Shown piece after piece: positions 27,901 to 36,721 of a DNA stretch of 64,000 nucleotides; position 1 is the first letter of the stretch, and every line of letters begins with the position of its first letter. Position numbers and translations under genes: made by a program. A model generated the notes under the pieces. The model did no database searches, was not told the origin of the DNA, and saw nothing but the letters and a program-made list of their open reading frames with translations. This DNA comes from Cyclina sinensis. Taxonomy: Eukaryota; Mollusca; Bivalvia; Venerida; Veneridae. The DNA lies in contig JAAONU010000017.1 in assembly GCA_012932295.1 (NCBI GenBank), positions 186,001-250,000 on the forward strand, read 5' to 3'.

Positions 27901-30900
27901 TATATAATCAATGATGTTTCTCTATGGCATTTAGAAAATATGAAAACGTTCATCGGTTACATTTCGCTATCCATACAACTATTGTACAACAACAGAACTA
28001 TGTACAAAGACTTGTATAGATACACCGATTCAGTTTGAAAAATATCAACCGGGATAATGACATGGTATTCTTTTATTTTCCTTTCATGTGTTAAGGTCTA
28101 TGTACCAAACCATCTAAATACTATGAATGGCCTTTTACCATGTTCTCTTTAAATGAAAAAGTCTTCTTACAGAGCAGCGGTGGATAAATGTTACCCCGAG
28201 ATGAAACTCCAGCACTTTAAAACTGAACAAATTTATTTATTTCTGATTGGGTTGACTGGGTTAATATTATTAGGTGAATAATAAACTGGGAGTATACAAT
28301 TTTCCCACTTACATGTATGGCTCTGGCTGAAGTCAATAAGTTACATGTATGGCCATGTAAGTATTGTATAATTCATATGTATGTCCACGTAAGTAGTCTA
28401 TAACTTATATGTATGGCCATGTAAGAAGTCTATAACTTATATGTATGGCCATGTAAGAAGTCTACAACTTATATGCATGGCCATGTAAGTAGTCTATAAC
28501 TTATATGTATGTCCATGTAAGTAGTCTATAACTTATATGTATGGCCATGTAAGTAGTCTATAACTTATATGTATGTCCATGTAAGTAGTCTATAACTTTT
28601 ATGTATGGCCATGTAAGTAGTCTATAACTTATCTGTATGGCCATGTAAGTAGTCTATAACTAGCTCTGTATGGATGTTTTGCAATTACTTTCATAACTAC
28701 TACAGGGTCTATGAAAAAAATCAAGCTTTGTGTTATAAGATGCTGGCAAATAACCCAATTAAAAACCACTACATCAAGGCCGGAAGCGAATACTCAAGGT
28801 ATTAAGTGACTTTAGCAATGCCTTCATTGTTTGTATACGGTTTTGTGTTTTAATGGTTACATAGTGATAAGAACAAAGGAATGTCGCTTATTATAGATAA
28901 GTGTCTTCACTTCAACATCTTGATAATAACTGGAACAATGTACTCTTGTTTGAGTATATTCTTATGGTAGTTTGATAACATGAAGTGTTTTTCTGACCTA
29001 CCTTATTATGACAAAATCAGTGTGTCAATTATAAACTGTCATCAAAATAGTACAGAATTATAGTACATGACAAGCTAATTCATTGACTTTGCTGACTTCG
29101 TTGGCGTCTTGGTTTTTATTCTTAAGAAACTTGGGTAAAGAATTATATGTGTGAAGTTGGTCTGCAGTTCGCAGTTCGCAATTCGCGATTCGAATTGCGA
29201 ACTGCAAACTGGCATGCAGTTCGCGATTCAAACTTGAAGATTTTCAGTGTTCTTCTTGGGAAAATTTATGACTTACTAACTTCATAAACCAAAAAGAAAT
29301 AGTTCTAAGTCCAATTGCAAACTAGCATGCTGTTCGCGATTCGAATTGCGAACTGCGAACTGCGAACTGCAGACCAACTTCACACATATTAAAGAATTTT
29401 AGTGGGGTGGTGGGGGGAGTATTCAGTATTTGTCTTAAATTCTGTTTCACTGTGCATAACTCTTAACGATATTTTATATAAATGTCCGATATGATAAAAC
29501 ATTCTGAGGTTTTAGGTCGTAACTACAAGATTATCTACACAAATTATGTCATGAGAGGCATTGCGTCTCTTATTCTTAAACTATACATTCTGTGCTAGGC
29601 CTATGTACAGTTATTAAACAATGGTATGGCTTTCCCTATGTCCACCACTCAGTGCATGGTTAAGTCATTCTAGGTGTTATGGGTAGACAAGAAAGGCAAG
29701 TACAAAATCTAACCAAAAGCTTATTTTCACGCTCAGTTCATAGTCCACTTACAGAATCTTGGTTAAATCTTGCTAGAAATTACAGTGTTCCGTTGGTATA
29801 ATCCTGATTTATTTTTTACGGAAATCTTAACCATGATTCACGATGGTGTTATGGGGATGCTATGATGGTGAAAATCTGATGTAATATCGCGTTTTCGTTA
29901 CCGTGCCAAGGCGTTTTCATCACCTTACCACTGTACAATGGCTTCATAGCGATGTCGCCCTCATACCAACAACATTGTACCATTGTAGTTTCACCATCGT
30001 AGCATCGTATACTGCAGTTTAGATTTCGTTTGAAATTCACGGCTGTGCAAACGGAACACCATAACAAAAAAATAAGTGGCGCAGCGGGTTTTTATCCTGT
30101 GAGTCTCTGGACCGTTGACTCTGCTTCCTCTTTTAGTGCAAGAACGAGATTACATTTCAGTGATTTTGACATTGTCAGGGCAAATTGTAAAATAAATAGT
30201 CAGCTTGCATATAATCCCTTTTTCTATCAAATCAGGCAAATAATTCCCATACATATGCTAATCCGATCTTGAAGGAGAGATAAGTAAAATAAGTATGTAT
30301 GTAGGTAAGATAAAGCAGATTGCAAAGCTATTGTACTTGTTGACATTTGCATCATTTAGAATTAACCGATAAAAGCTTATGCAGCACCGAAATACTTCAA
30401 AATAAATTTTTGCTTTCTCATGGAACATAGAAAACATTTCTATAACTATTCTATAGTCACAAGTCATTAACCAGTCTTTTCTCTTACTAGTTTTATTTGC
30501 AAATGTATCTTAAGAAGTAATATTAATTCAAACCAGACAATTCACAAAGCGACAACAACAACAGATGACAAATCGACATAACGTACAGCTAAACGCACGT
30601 TTTAAAGTAATACAAGAGACATGATATGTTTACTGAAAAGACATAAACCCACTTAAACTGGAATTCCTTTAGCTTTTGTTTTCAGTGACAGGTAAATCTA
30701 AATATAAGACATTGAAAAAGTAATTTATGACAAACCCCAAAATAATTTTGACCCGAAATGAATTCAGAAATGATTTTTTTCATGGCAGTGACTAGAGGTA
30801 CGGATCCGTACCCCTAGACCGGCAGTCTATAGGTACGGATCAGTACCTCTAGACAATACTACATGTACTAGGAATGTCTAGGGGTACGGACCTTTTTTTA

Positions 30901-31385
30901 ATATATAATGAAGCATTAATTTACGTTAGAAGAAACTCGGTTATAGTGGTTTTGACAGTTTTTAGTGTTTAACAGACTAAAATTATCTAAGAGTGGCAAT
31001 GACTTTGATTTTCAGTTCCGTTTCCGACGATATAATGCGAGTAATCCGGAATCCAAATTTGCTTACGAAAAGAGGAACATATCGTTGTCATCTATTTTCA
31101 AACAGAGAGCGTTCAGTTATAGCTGAACCTAAATGTTTAACAGTTCAGACAACTTAATCTAATATAATATGTTCTTTGTTGTTTCTGGCAGCTCTGTGTA
31201 CAAACAACAGTAAATTGAAAATTCTTGTACATGAAAATTTACTTGATTGAAAATGTTGCAACTGAAAAGATGGAATTAAACCTAATGTGTTTCCATTAAT
31301 TATCAGTCGACGTAAAATTAAGCTTAAAGTCACGTGACATTAATTTGGACAGATATAAAATTCTGACTTTCATTTCCATTGAATC

Positions 31386-31416
<31 letters not shown>

Positions 31417-32623
31417 AATACACTACATCATGTTTTTTTAATTACATTTTGTCCCGTATTTATGAAGTAAACGGGTAAGGTTTTTATATATAGCAAACAT
31501 ACGATTGTATGATTTTTAATGAATTAATGTTTAACAATTTACGGGTTTACAGAGTATAGAGAAGGATCATCAGTTGCTACTAACACTCGTGAGGGACTTG
31601 ACGAAGGAATGTAACATTTTAGTACGATTATGGCGGTGGTGGCATTAATGTGATAAGATATTAATATTTGTAAGTTTTAGCTTTTAGCTGCTGTCTCCAG
31701 TGTTCTAGTATTTGATGCTGATTTGTTTGATAACCTATTTCATAAATTATAAGGATACCAATTTTTACTTATAAGAAAGATCATTTTGTAGAATGTGTCC
31801 CCTATTCCGTAACATAGATAAAGTTTTGTACCTGAATATCATTGATTACAAGGTCTTAATTCTAAAAAAATAATAATTTGCATCAGGGCCTTAATTAAGA
31901 CCCTGTTTGCAATAAATACTAATTTGCGCTCATTTAAGAAAGGTAAATTACTTTAAAATATTTATTTGTATTAAGAAACATTAACTTTATCTATATTATT
32001 GCAAAGTATCATTCATCTAAAGAAATTCGGGTATCGAAAACGCTTGGGTGGTGATTCGACTTTCTACTTGGTAGCGAAACGACTAGTATCACGAAACGAC
32101 CTAAACGCGTCAGGAAATCGATTCTTTAGGTCAATAGTAAGAGCGTTGGGTTAGCAAACTACTTATGATCGATGCGGCTTCACTCACACGGGCTATTTAA
32201 ATGCACTACCAATGCTACGGCTGTATGTGTAAAATTACATGTATCCGAAACGTTCATGTCTTCAAAATCACATGTGCCGACTTGATGCTATGCATCAATG
32301 TTTGTCTTGTCGTATACCATATATCAAAGTATAAAGACGAATGAAAATAATAGTTGAGATACTCTACCAAGTGTTGGATGTAAGTCTTTGTACATCTTAT
32401 CAATAAACAATTTCAGTGTTGTTGTTTTTTGAAATGGAAGTACAAAGTGTGATAAATACAAACAAATAACAAATAGTAGAAAAGAGATTAAAGTGAAAAC
32501 TAATCAGACACTGAGAATAAAAAAAGGAAATAGTTGGATAAGTTAATGTAAGCAGTTTTAAAAAGAAAGCGCTATTTACCCCGACGCTGTAGAGATCCAT
32601 AACAGGAGGAGTATGGCCAACAT
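761..32623 (-). CDS. Thioester-containing protein, alpha-2-macroglobulin/CD109 family (5' part of gene, 18-19 exons, continues off left edge)
   Basis: Secreted or membrane-linked proteins of this family trap proteases or tag microbes through an internal thioester. Chaining exons by GT-AG sites and reading phase gives about 818 codons. In order these hold a 15-aa signal peptide, MG1 (TLPRVMETGSKTTFCLVL), MG2 (LVQTDKPIYKPGQMVKFRV), MG3 (VLPKFEVTVTPPKYLLPTT), MG4 (YKPAFPYSGR), MG5 with an acidic insert ending RKKR, MG6 (SPSSTCFVGMVDKSVNLL), a short bait region, and IRTFFPETWLWDI. Family members are usually about 1,450 aa, so CUB, the thioester domain and MG8 should lie left of position 1. No anaphylatoxin domain follows RKKR, which argues for the CD109/insect-TEP type over complement C3. 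Introns hold the 58-bp and 26-bp arrays, a LINE fragment and MITEs. The family call is firm; the ortholog is not fixed. Confidence 0.93.
1490..1850 (+). repeat. AGGTCA-rich interspersed repeat
   Basis: TTGACCTTACGGTC, GAGGGTCAAGG and GACCTCAAGGTTAAGGCCAT resemble 44,640-45,180. Confidence 0.6.
2560..4735 (+). repeat. Interspersed element with degenerate ~130-bp internal repeats
   Basis: Recurrent blocks of TCTAGGTCA, GGGTCATGTGGGATCAAAA, CTAGAGGCC and ATTTTCAGCCTG with drifting spacing. Opens with GTCCGTCATTTGTCCGTC and closes with GCGATATAGAGCCATCATGG CACTCTTG, ends I recognise from repeats common in mollusc DNA. No coding frame. Confidence 0.7.
4736..7299. other. Rest of TEP intron 17
   Basis: AT-rich and non-coding apart from the tRNA-like fragment near 5.1 kb. 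The stretches 946-1,489 and 1,851-2,559 of this intron are likewise empty. Confidence 0.5.
5040..5160 (-). mobile_element. tRNA-derived SINE fragment, tRNA-Glu(TTC)-like
   Basis: On the minus strand CAGATTTTCAATCTA forms an anticodon-type hairpin (TTC), followed by GGTTCAAACCG as B box. The acceptor stem is not preserved. Confidence 0.55.
7300..7372 (-). CDS. TEP exon 17: MG6 before bait
   Basis: In-phase 0, out-phase 1; acceptor TGTTGACCCAG, donor GTAAGT. Encodes DVDLWVETDAILESRPCVEQ and RYQF. The conserved PC before the bait region is present. The next intron is about 6.35 kb. Confidence 0.85.
7987..8057 (-). CDS. TEP exon 16: MG6
   Basis: In-phase 1, out-phase 0; acceptor TTGTTTTCAG, donor GTGAGA. 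Encodes PEDEFYYFGYSSPEGVDAVK plus AFR, continuing into exon 17 as AFR-DVDLWVETDA, which fits the family's AF-xAGL-V-T region. Confidence 0.85.
8143..8161 (-). CDS. Candidate TEP microexon (19 nt)
   Basis: Exon 15 ends in phase 0 and exon 16 needs phase 1 input. The 19 nt between an AG at 8,162-8,163 and a GTAAGT donor supply exactly this and would encode SVLTFG plus one base. The pyrimidine tract is poor and the exon is very short, so another exon or donor could do the job. Confidence 0.35.
8320..8870 (-). pseudogene. LINE reverse-transcriptase C-terminal fragment
   Basis: The minus strand reads, with frameshifts, KYLGV, then STNLNWSSHINNITTKAKNK, a region resembling AAYKTYV-EYCS-LWHP, and downstream VNLDHDHLTDKRNN. 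This matches the post-catalytic tail of Jockey/CR1-type non-LTR reverse transcriptases. Several stops; a dead 5'-truncated copy in the TEP intron between exons 15 and 16. Confidence 0.75.
8871..10969. other. TEP introns around exon 15
   Basis: A 61-codon plus-strand frame at 9,389-9,574 (lysine/glutamine-rich) matches nothing known. Otherwise no feature besides exon 15. Confidence 0.45.
9679..9828 (-). CDS. TEP exon 15: MG6
   Basis: Phase 0 in and out; acceptor GACTTCAG, donor GTATGA. Encodes VNMSFDETTVRPGANVNLNL then SPSSTCFVGMVDKSVNLLGG and SNQLTPKQ. VDKSVxLL is a family signature. It does not join exon 16 directly in phase, so an intervening exon is expected. Confidence 0.93.
10970..11127 (-). 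CDS. TEP exon 14: MG5 end
   Basis: In-phase 1, out-phase 0; acceptor TTTCGTTTCAG, donor GTAATC. Encodes KSKSFSQVKLKIPVTQEMSP, ILLFYIRKDKEVVATSVEF and TVKNCFKNK, the conserved block ending C-F/L-K-N-K in this family. Confidence 0.93.
11487..11695. repeat. ~97-bp direct duplication
   Basis: Two adjacent copies starting AACTATGTTATATACACAC and ending AATCATGTCTTCAC, then the start of a third, in TEP intron 13 downstream of exon 13. Confidence 0.88.
12453..12605 (-). CDS. TEP exon 13: proline-rich, acidic insert ending RKKR
   Basis: In-phase 1, out-phase 1; acceptor CTTTTCTTTCAG, donor GTAAAT. Encodes PPLPPLPPMPLPELPEASEE, a strongly acidic stretch, and GGEETTRKKR; the split codon with exon 14 is Glu. 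RKKR fits the R-x-K/R-R furin consensus. Both junctions keep phase, so the exon fits the transcript. As 153 nt (51 codons) it could also be skipped without a frameshift. Confidence 0.82.
13240..13850 (+). repeat. Degenerate interspersed repeat in TEP intron 12
   Basis: Opens TCCGTCCGTCTGTCC and holds two or three diverged ~190-bp copies sharing TTACTATTAAGGATATAAAG/AGGAATATAGAGAAAA and CTTATTTATCTTTC. Non-coding. Confidence 0.5.
14284..14437. mobile_element. Foldback element, ~75-bp arms
   Basis: Near-perfect hairpin centred on GTGGCTGCGCCAC (14,356-14,368); arms pair GGAAGATGGGAATTTATTTC with its inverse and CACCATATG with CATATGGTG. In TEP intron 12. Confidence 0.85.
15414..15543 (-). CDS. 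TEP exon 12: MG5, start of insertion
   Basis: In-phase 0, out-phase 1; acceptor AAACAAG (weak pyrimidine tract), donor GTAAGC. Encodes VKAGDAVVHTEKKRVHANRA, then a charged stretch ending KEDIPT. The second half does not match standard MG5 and seems to open the insert continued in exon 13. Confidence 0.85.
15903..16127 (-). CDS. TEP exon 11: MG4 end and MG5 start
   Basis: Phase 0 in and out; acceptor TTATTTCTAG, donor GTAAGT. Encodes AKAIVYETDWRYTDDELYIW, a tyrosine-rich stretch with SYIYIPDID, and ends IGEEYTFLAI. It has no ATG-initiated frame of useful length; it was found by homology and phase. Confidence 0.9.
16480..17470. repeat. 26-bp minisatellite, about 38 copies, in TEP intron 10
   Basis: Unit ACATTATATGTCCTACTCTG GACAAG with variants GCCC/GTCC and TGGACA/TGGGCA. 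Three units make 78 bases, so long open frames exist in all three plus frames; these are artefacts of the array. Confidence 0.95.
17794..17970 (-). CDS. TEP exon 10: MG4
   Basis: Phase 0 in and out. Encodes VVVTNPDGSPAPGEHIRVEA through ETGFLNLN, with NFT and NET sequons. I chose the internal GTGAGA donor after FLNLN: reading on to the later GTAAGA at 17,759 would give phase 1 and an immediate stop in exon 11. Confidence 0.9.
18180..21750. repeat. 58-bp satellite array, about 60 copies, in TEP intron 9
   Basis: Head-to-tail units such as CCTGATATAAACTAGCTTCA followed by CATGATTACTTACC and TAGTTTCCAGACACATCC. Variants recur with a higher-order period near 1,114 bp: marker ACTTATCTAGTTTCCATACA occurs near 19,511, 20,205, 20,625 and 21,319. 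On the minus (gene sense) strand each typical unit reads CTAG|GTAAGTA, a consensus 5' splice site. Confidence 0.95.
21875..21990 (-). CDS. TEP exon 9: MG3-MG4 junction
   Basis: In-phase 1, out-phase 0; acceptor TTTCCATAG, donor GTAAGT. Encodes GIQLSGRSSGPRLTRDPINL, then an acidic stretch and YYKPAFPYSGR, matching the conserved YKPG-P-Y/F-G start of MG4. The next intron carries the large 58-bp array. Confidence 0.92.
22707..22821 (-). CDS. TEP exon 8: MG3 end
   Basis: In-phase 0, out-phase 1; acceptor ATATTACAG, donor GTACAT. Encodes IDGCYEFFVPANDIKLGYRQ and a stretch ending ANVTEEET, with one NVT sequon. Confidence 0.9.
23567..23672 (-). CDS. TEP exon 7: MG3
   Basis: In-phase 2, out-phase 0; acceptor TTTTTAG, donor GTATGG. 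Encodes YTYGKPVKGTLKMSVCYKGY then SYYTEKRPCADVIAK. The YTYGKPV-G motif is diagnostic of MG3. Confidence 0.93.
24497..24655. repeat. 53-bp tandem repeat, 3 copies
   Basis: Three almost identical copies starting TCTTAAACATCAACCTATTC, ending at the donor side of TEP exon 6. Confidence 0.9.
24666..24750 (-). CDS. TEP exon 6: MG3 start
   Basis: In-phase 1, out-phase 2; acceptor TTGATTGTAG, donor GTAAGT. Encodes VLPKFEVTVTPPKYLLPTTQ and TISGTVCAK, the highly conserved VLPKFEV start of MG3. The 53-bp tandem repeat abuts the donor side. Confidence 0.93.
25270..25383 (-). CDS. TEP exon 5: MG2 end
   Basis: In-phase 1, out-phase 1; acceptor TTTGCACAG, donor GTAAAA. Encodes GLVKLDMQLSSDPILGSWKI then KVLYGKDEIVQPFKVDEY. 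The G-x-W-x-I and F-V-x-E-Y blocks close MG2. Confidence 0.92.
25746..25818 (-). CDS. TEP exon 4: MG2
   Basis: In-phase 0, out-phase 1. Acceptor TTTTTTCAG, donor GTATAA. Encodes YPLITIESPNGMRVMQWDDV followed by PAPN, the usual MG2 pattern of I-I-x-P-x-G-x-x-x-x-QW. Confidence 0.88.
26240..26502 (-). CDS. TEP exon 3: end of MG1 and start of MG2
   Basis: In-phase 1, out-phase 0. Starts DFYQCLEILAPYNNGRFSAV and includes the family hallmark LVQTDKPIYKPGQMVKFRVM of MG2, ending MSRTDG before a GTAGGT donor. An NAT sequon is present. The open frame runs past this donor, but stopping at GTAGGT restores the MG2 alignment and the phase. Confidence 0.92.
27488..27684 (-). CDS. TEP exon 2: MG1
   Basis: Acceptor TTTTGTCAG, donor GTAAAG; in-phase 2, out-phase 1. 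Encodes EYLFTLPRVMETGSKTTFC through FGVVSPDG, typical of the first macroglobulin domain, where the PRV/G-KTTFCL strand is conserved. Confidence 0.92.
28310..28665. repeat. 32-bp tandem repeat, about 10 copies
   Basis: Unit TATAACTTATATGTATGGCC ATGTAAGTAGTC, in TEP intron 1. Confidence 0.92.
29145..29389. mobile_element. MITE with 36-bp perfect inverted repeats and 9-bp target duplication
   Basis: Both ends start ATATGTGTGAAGTTGGTCTG and match for 36 bases in inverted orientation; further GCGAACTGC-type repeats extend inward. TAAAGAATT flanks both sides (29,136-29,144 and 29,390-29,398). A 9-bp duplication is typical of Mutator-like elements. No coding capacity. Inserted in TEP intron 1. Confidence 0.92.
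30792..30892. repeat. Cluster of palindromes on GGTACGGATC
   Basis: TAGAGGTACGGATCCGTACC followed by CCTAGA is nearly perfectly self-complementary; a second palindrome lies at 30,827-30,852 and a third half-site at 30,877-30,892. Confidence 0.8.
31142..31385. repeat. 244-bp duplicated sequence, copy in TEP intron 1
   Basis: Direct copy of 32,763-33,006 with only a few differences. The right flank runs into a CT microsatellite. No signal-peptide exon follows it on the minus strand, so only the upstream part was copied. Confidence 0.85.
31388..31417. repeat. (CT)n microsatellite
   Basis: Uninterrupted CT dinucleotides at the edge of the duplicated 244-bp block. Confidence 0.95.
32580..32623 (-). 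CDS. TEP exon 1: start codon and signal peptide
   Basis: Encodes MLAILLLLWISTAS plus two bases, a classic hydrophobic signal peptide. The donor is GTAAAT, out-phase 2. The two bases GG join the first G of exon 2 to give Gly and lead straight into EYLFTLPRVMETG. It is not the longest ATG frame here; it was chosen because phase and signal-peptide character both fit. The 5'UTR start is unknown. The intron to exon 2 is about 4.9 kb. Confidence 0.8.
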
Positions 32624-32762
32624 GTTTTGTTGACCTTCCATCACGAACTAACCGGATTAAACCACGACAAGGATTAGGTAGGTATGTAACTGTAGGCAAC
32701 TTCTCATCAACACGAGAGTTCAAAACAACAATATCATGTGTGATAAACACATCTACAGTCCG

Positions 32763-33006
32763 GTTCAGACAACTTAATCTAATATAATATGTTCTTTGTT
32801 GTTTCTGGCATCTCTGTGTACAAACAACAGTAAATTGAAAATTCTTGTACATGAAAAATTACTTGATTGAAAATGTTGCAACTGAAAAGATGGAATTAAA
32901 CCTAATGTGTTTCCGTTAAATTATCAGTCGACGTAAAATTAAGCTTAAAGTCACGTGACATTAATTTGGACAGATATAAAATTCTGACTTTCATTTCCAT
33001 TGAATC
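32763..33006. repeat. 244-bp duplicated sequence, copy at the TEP 5' end
   Basis: Nearly identical to 31,142-31,385, same orientation. This copy begins 140 bases upstream of the TEP start codon (minus strand), so it probably includes the 5'UTR and core promoter. It contains CACGTG near 32,952 and an AT-rich TTTATAT-like site on the minus strand. Confidence 0.85.
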
Positions 33007-34205
33007 TTATATGATTTGTTAGGAAAACTGAGTGTTTTCAGAACTACACATAGTATGTAGAAGCTTGGGATAGTATGTCAATAGATTAAGGTGTAGTTAA
33101 ATTAATACTTAAAGAAAACTTAAACATTTACCACTGATTAATTATCAAACATTGATTAGAAAAACAGTTTTGACTCACAGAAAGCCTAAAAGTCACAACA
33201 GAATACAGACAAATAGATACCTTTCAGTACTGTTTTTGAAATGCCATGCAAGTATTGTAATTTCTGTGCTCATTTAGGTTACACACAACTAAATCAAATC
33301 CTTCAGTATTCCAATGTAACATCAAGTCCCAGTCTCACTATATTGGCTTCTGAAGATGCAACCTATGCCGATTTCTGGGAAGAATCAATCATGAGAAACA
33401 ATTTCATTAAGATTTATTTCATAGCATTGCCAATCAATTTTTCCGGTATATCGTCTCAAAAGAGGTCACCCCAGTCACTTCTGTAGTTTTTATTACAGTC
33501 AATACATGTGTTGTTTTCAGGTAAAATAATAATCCAAACAACTTTTCTATTTTGACCAGTCAGACAGCTTTGTCATCTTATAGCTCCGCAAAAACCCTGC
33601 ACAAAATTGCCTGGTTCCCGACAACACTGATTTGGTGGTGTATAACCTAAATAAAAAAATATCGACAGTCGAGAAGATTTCTACCACAGCACCGTCTATC
33701 GCTGATTATAGGTGTTAAACCACCAAATACATTCCTTCTTTCTTCTATATAAAATTCATAAAGTTCACAGAGCTGTAAAACATAGCTAAACCTTTTTTAA
33801 ATAGCTTTAACTTACATATTATTGTAGATCTATGTCTGTACTCGTGAAAAATAGCAAGAAAAGTGGGGGTTGTGTTTCAAACAAGAAAGATATTTCTGCT
33901 CGTGTGAACTTACCCATAAAATTAACAAAAAATTTGAGCTAATTTTCAGATTGGGGTATGTGAAACAATTTCACAATGTGATTTCTATTCTGAATGCATA
34001 TGAGCATAAAATTGCTACCACACTATCAGAAATAGTCAAACAAAATGATTCCAGCAAAAAAATACACATATTAGGGCAAAAATGTTAAAAATAGCCAAGA
34101 AAACTGAGAACTATTTCTAGCCGCCATTATGCGGGTACCATTTTTTCAGCTCCAGTAGAGTGAATTGGTGGTTTCATACCTTTAAAAAGAGTTTTCTTCC
34201 CTTTA

Positions 34206-34854
34206 GGGGGCAGGGGACACATTCGATCTTTGGCCCTGGTGAAATTTCTTAATAAAACAGACTTAGTGTTTTGAAGGTATTGAAAATTATTGAGAATGTT
34301 TTCTCAGTGTAATTCTTTTTCATTTGTTTGTAGGAAATGAGCAATATTTCTAGATTTGTGCACGAAACTAAACATTTGGTAGCTTTGTATGCATTTTTGA
34401 CTCTTCAAAAGGAGGTATGGAACCTGAAAATGTAAACATTGACTGCTGCTGCAAAACCGGTGAGGGACCTTGATTTTATTTTGTGAAAAATCTAAACGTA
34501 TGACCTCTACTTTATTGGGCATTTTTGAATTTTTTAATAACTGTACTGCAGAAAAATATTAACTTTAAAAAAATTGGGACTATTTTGAATGTTTTTCATT
34601 TTCATGAAGTTTGGCCATATTCAGCTTTTTCCATGGTGATTTTGGGTGGGTGGGGGGCAATTATAAATTGCTATCAGATTTTATTATCAGGAACAATGAA
34701 TGGAAACTGTTATTTTCTTAAATGTATGTTATATATGCTTGAATAATGCAAAGTGACAGGTTTGTTGCTTGCGTAGAATGTATCGAAATAATAAGAATGG
34801 TGTTCACGGCCACTCGGACCTTAGACATTGCTCACTTTTATGTCCCCTGCCCCC
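34206..34854. mobile_element. Harbinger-like non-autonomous element
   Basis: 14-bp perfect inverted termini GGGGGCAGGGGACA with TTA on both outer sides, matching the 3-bp TWA duplications of PIF/Harbinger elements. 649 bp; the two ~72-aa open frames inside match nothing I recognise. Confidence 0.65.
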
Positions 34855-36721
34855 TTATATCAGGAACTGGGTACCAGCGTATTGTATATGTTACCTTACG
34901 TTAACTGTGATACTACCGATGAAATAATAATGAATATGTAGATACGTACACCACAATCAGTAGATGTATCACTATGCATTAAACATAACTCTGACTAAAT
35001 TCATAACTGAACTGCAACAAAGCAAAACAGACATACATTCATGCAGGGGCAAGGCCCTGATACATGTTTGAATATGAGTCTCACTTGTAAGAATAAAGGA
35101 CAAAGCTCTTAGTGTTCTACACTAATTCATCATTTCAAACCAGCAGATAAGAATATAATAAAGAGATACGAAAAAGGGTATACCCGCATATAATTATACA
35201 AAATCGTTTTTCATTTGATGAGACACGGTCATGTGATTCGTTATTCGTGGGCTAACATTTTTAAAGCTTTTATACAGAGTTTGCAACCAGATTAAAACAA
35301 AAAGCTCAGAATAATAGTTCTATAAAATGTTTTGCCAACTTAAGATGTTTAGCTTTATTAAAACATGGATTCAATATGCAAAATAAATGAAAACCCATTT
35401 TTATCGTGACTCGATTTTACAATCGGAGCTTCTTGGGTAATTTTTGCAATCACTGTGTAGCAAAACGCTCATGACCGATGTTATCCGATTGATGCAGTAT
35501 CTGTCCGACAAGAAATAAAATCGCCTATATAGAGACCGTTCCAGAAATAATTACCTTCCTGATTTCCTCCCTTGCGTCCGCCATTAAGGGACTGCGCAGA
35601 TTGAAGCAATTTTATTATGCGGAGCTTAGAAGAAGTCCCATTTTCATAGCTGTAATGCGAATGTGACGTTGTAGAGAAACAGATTCATGTAAACTACATG
35701 AAGCATTTATTATCAGCAAAGATCTATCCCATGGTCTCCTAACTAAAAAAAAAGTATATTTGTAAACGATTTTTTTGCTGACATTACAATCTATTGAACT
35801 GTTAAATAAAAGTCTTGTGCTGTTCTCCGGTAGATTAATTCTGTTTATTTTATCAAAATTTCACGAAAAAATGCCTTTAAAAAGTACATGTATCTATCTT
35901 TAAAAATCTGACCAAAAGGGTACAGTTATATAGGTGTCATAATAATTTTGTTTTCCGTATTTCAAGAAATATCATCAACAATAATGTTAAAAAGAAGAAG
36001 AAGAAAAGTAAACGTATTATTGTATGATCAGTGTTGCTTGCAGCTATTATTTTCTTTCTGCATACACAAACTCACTTGCTATACATAGCAATACTTTGCA
36101 TAAACAGATTTCCCAAATACAAGAAATAAAGAATAGAATGGTCCATACGGCTACAGATGCTAAATTTTATACGGTACTGAAAATCTTGCTTGTAAGGAAG
36201 GATAAATATTCTTAAATTTCATATAACAATCAGGAACAAATAAAGCCCATGTTTAATAGCCTTCATACATTTTCTCAAGAGCAAATTTTGTCATTACAGT
36301 GTTTTACTGTGACTGATCAAGCAGGACCGACAATGACAATTAACAGTGACTTATCAAAACAAAGACAGTATGTTAGCCCCATATTACATAACCACATTCC
36401 TTCACCACAGAACACCACGAAAGACAAAAGACAGTTAGATAATTAAAGAAGTGCTAAATAATGAATATTCTTTGAAACTGTGAAAGAATAAAGCAAGTTT
36501 TAGTTAAGTTAGAGAGAACATGCGGTTGATGAGCGAGATGTTTAATTTTGTAATTTTGTCCATTTTTTCAAGCATTCAGAGTTGTTCAAATAATTGAAAT
36601 CATAGTTTCAACTTTCGAAAAGGAAAACAGTGCTTTCAATATTATTTGTGTTTTACACAATATGTGTTTTGCACATATTATATATGTTTTACACAACTCA
36701 AGGTTCCACTTTGATCAGTTC

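Larger units (their letters stand above)
29399..32579. other. TEP intron 1, central and distal part
   Basis: Contains the palindrome cluster, the 244-bp duplicate, the CT run and a degenerate tRNA-like stretch near 32,130-32,200 (TAGTAAGAGCG). No exon seen. Confidence 0.45.

Noticed and set aside
761..32623. Identity as complement C3
   Set aside because: No anaphylatoxin domain follows the RKKR site; MG5 strand sequence follows directly.
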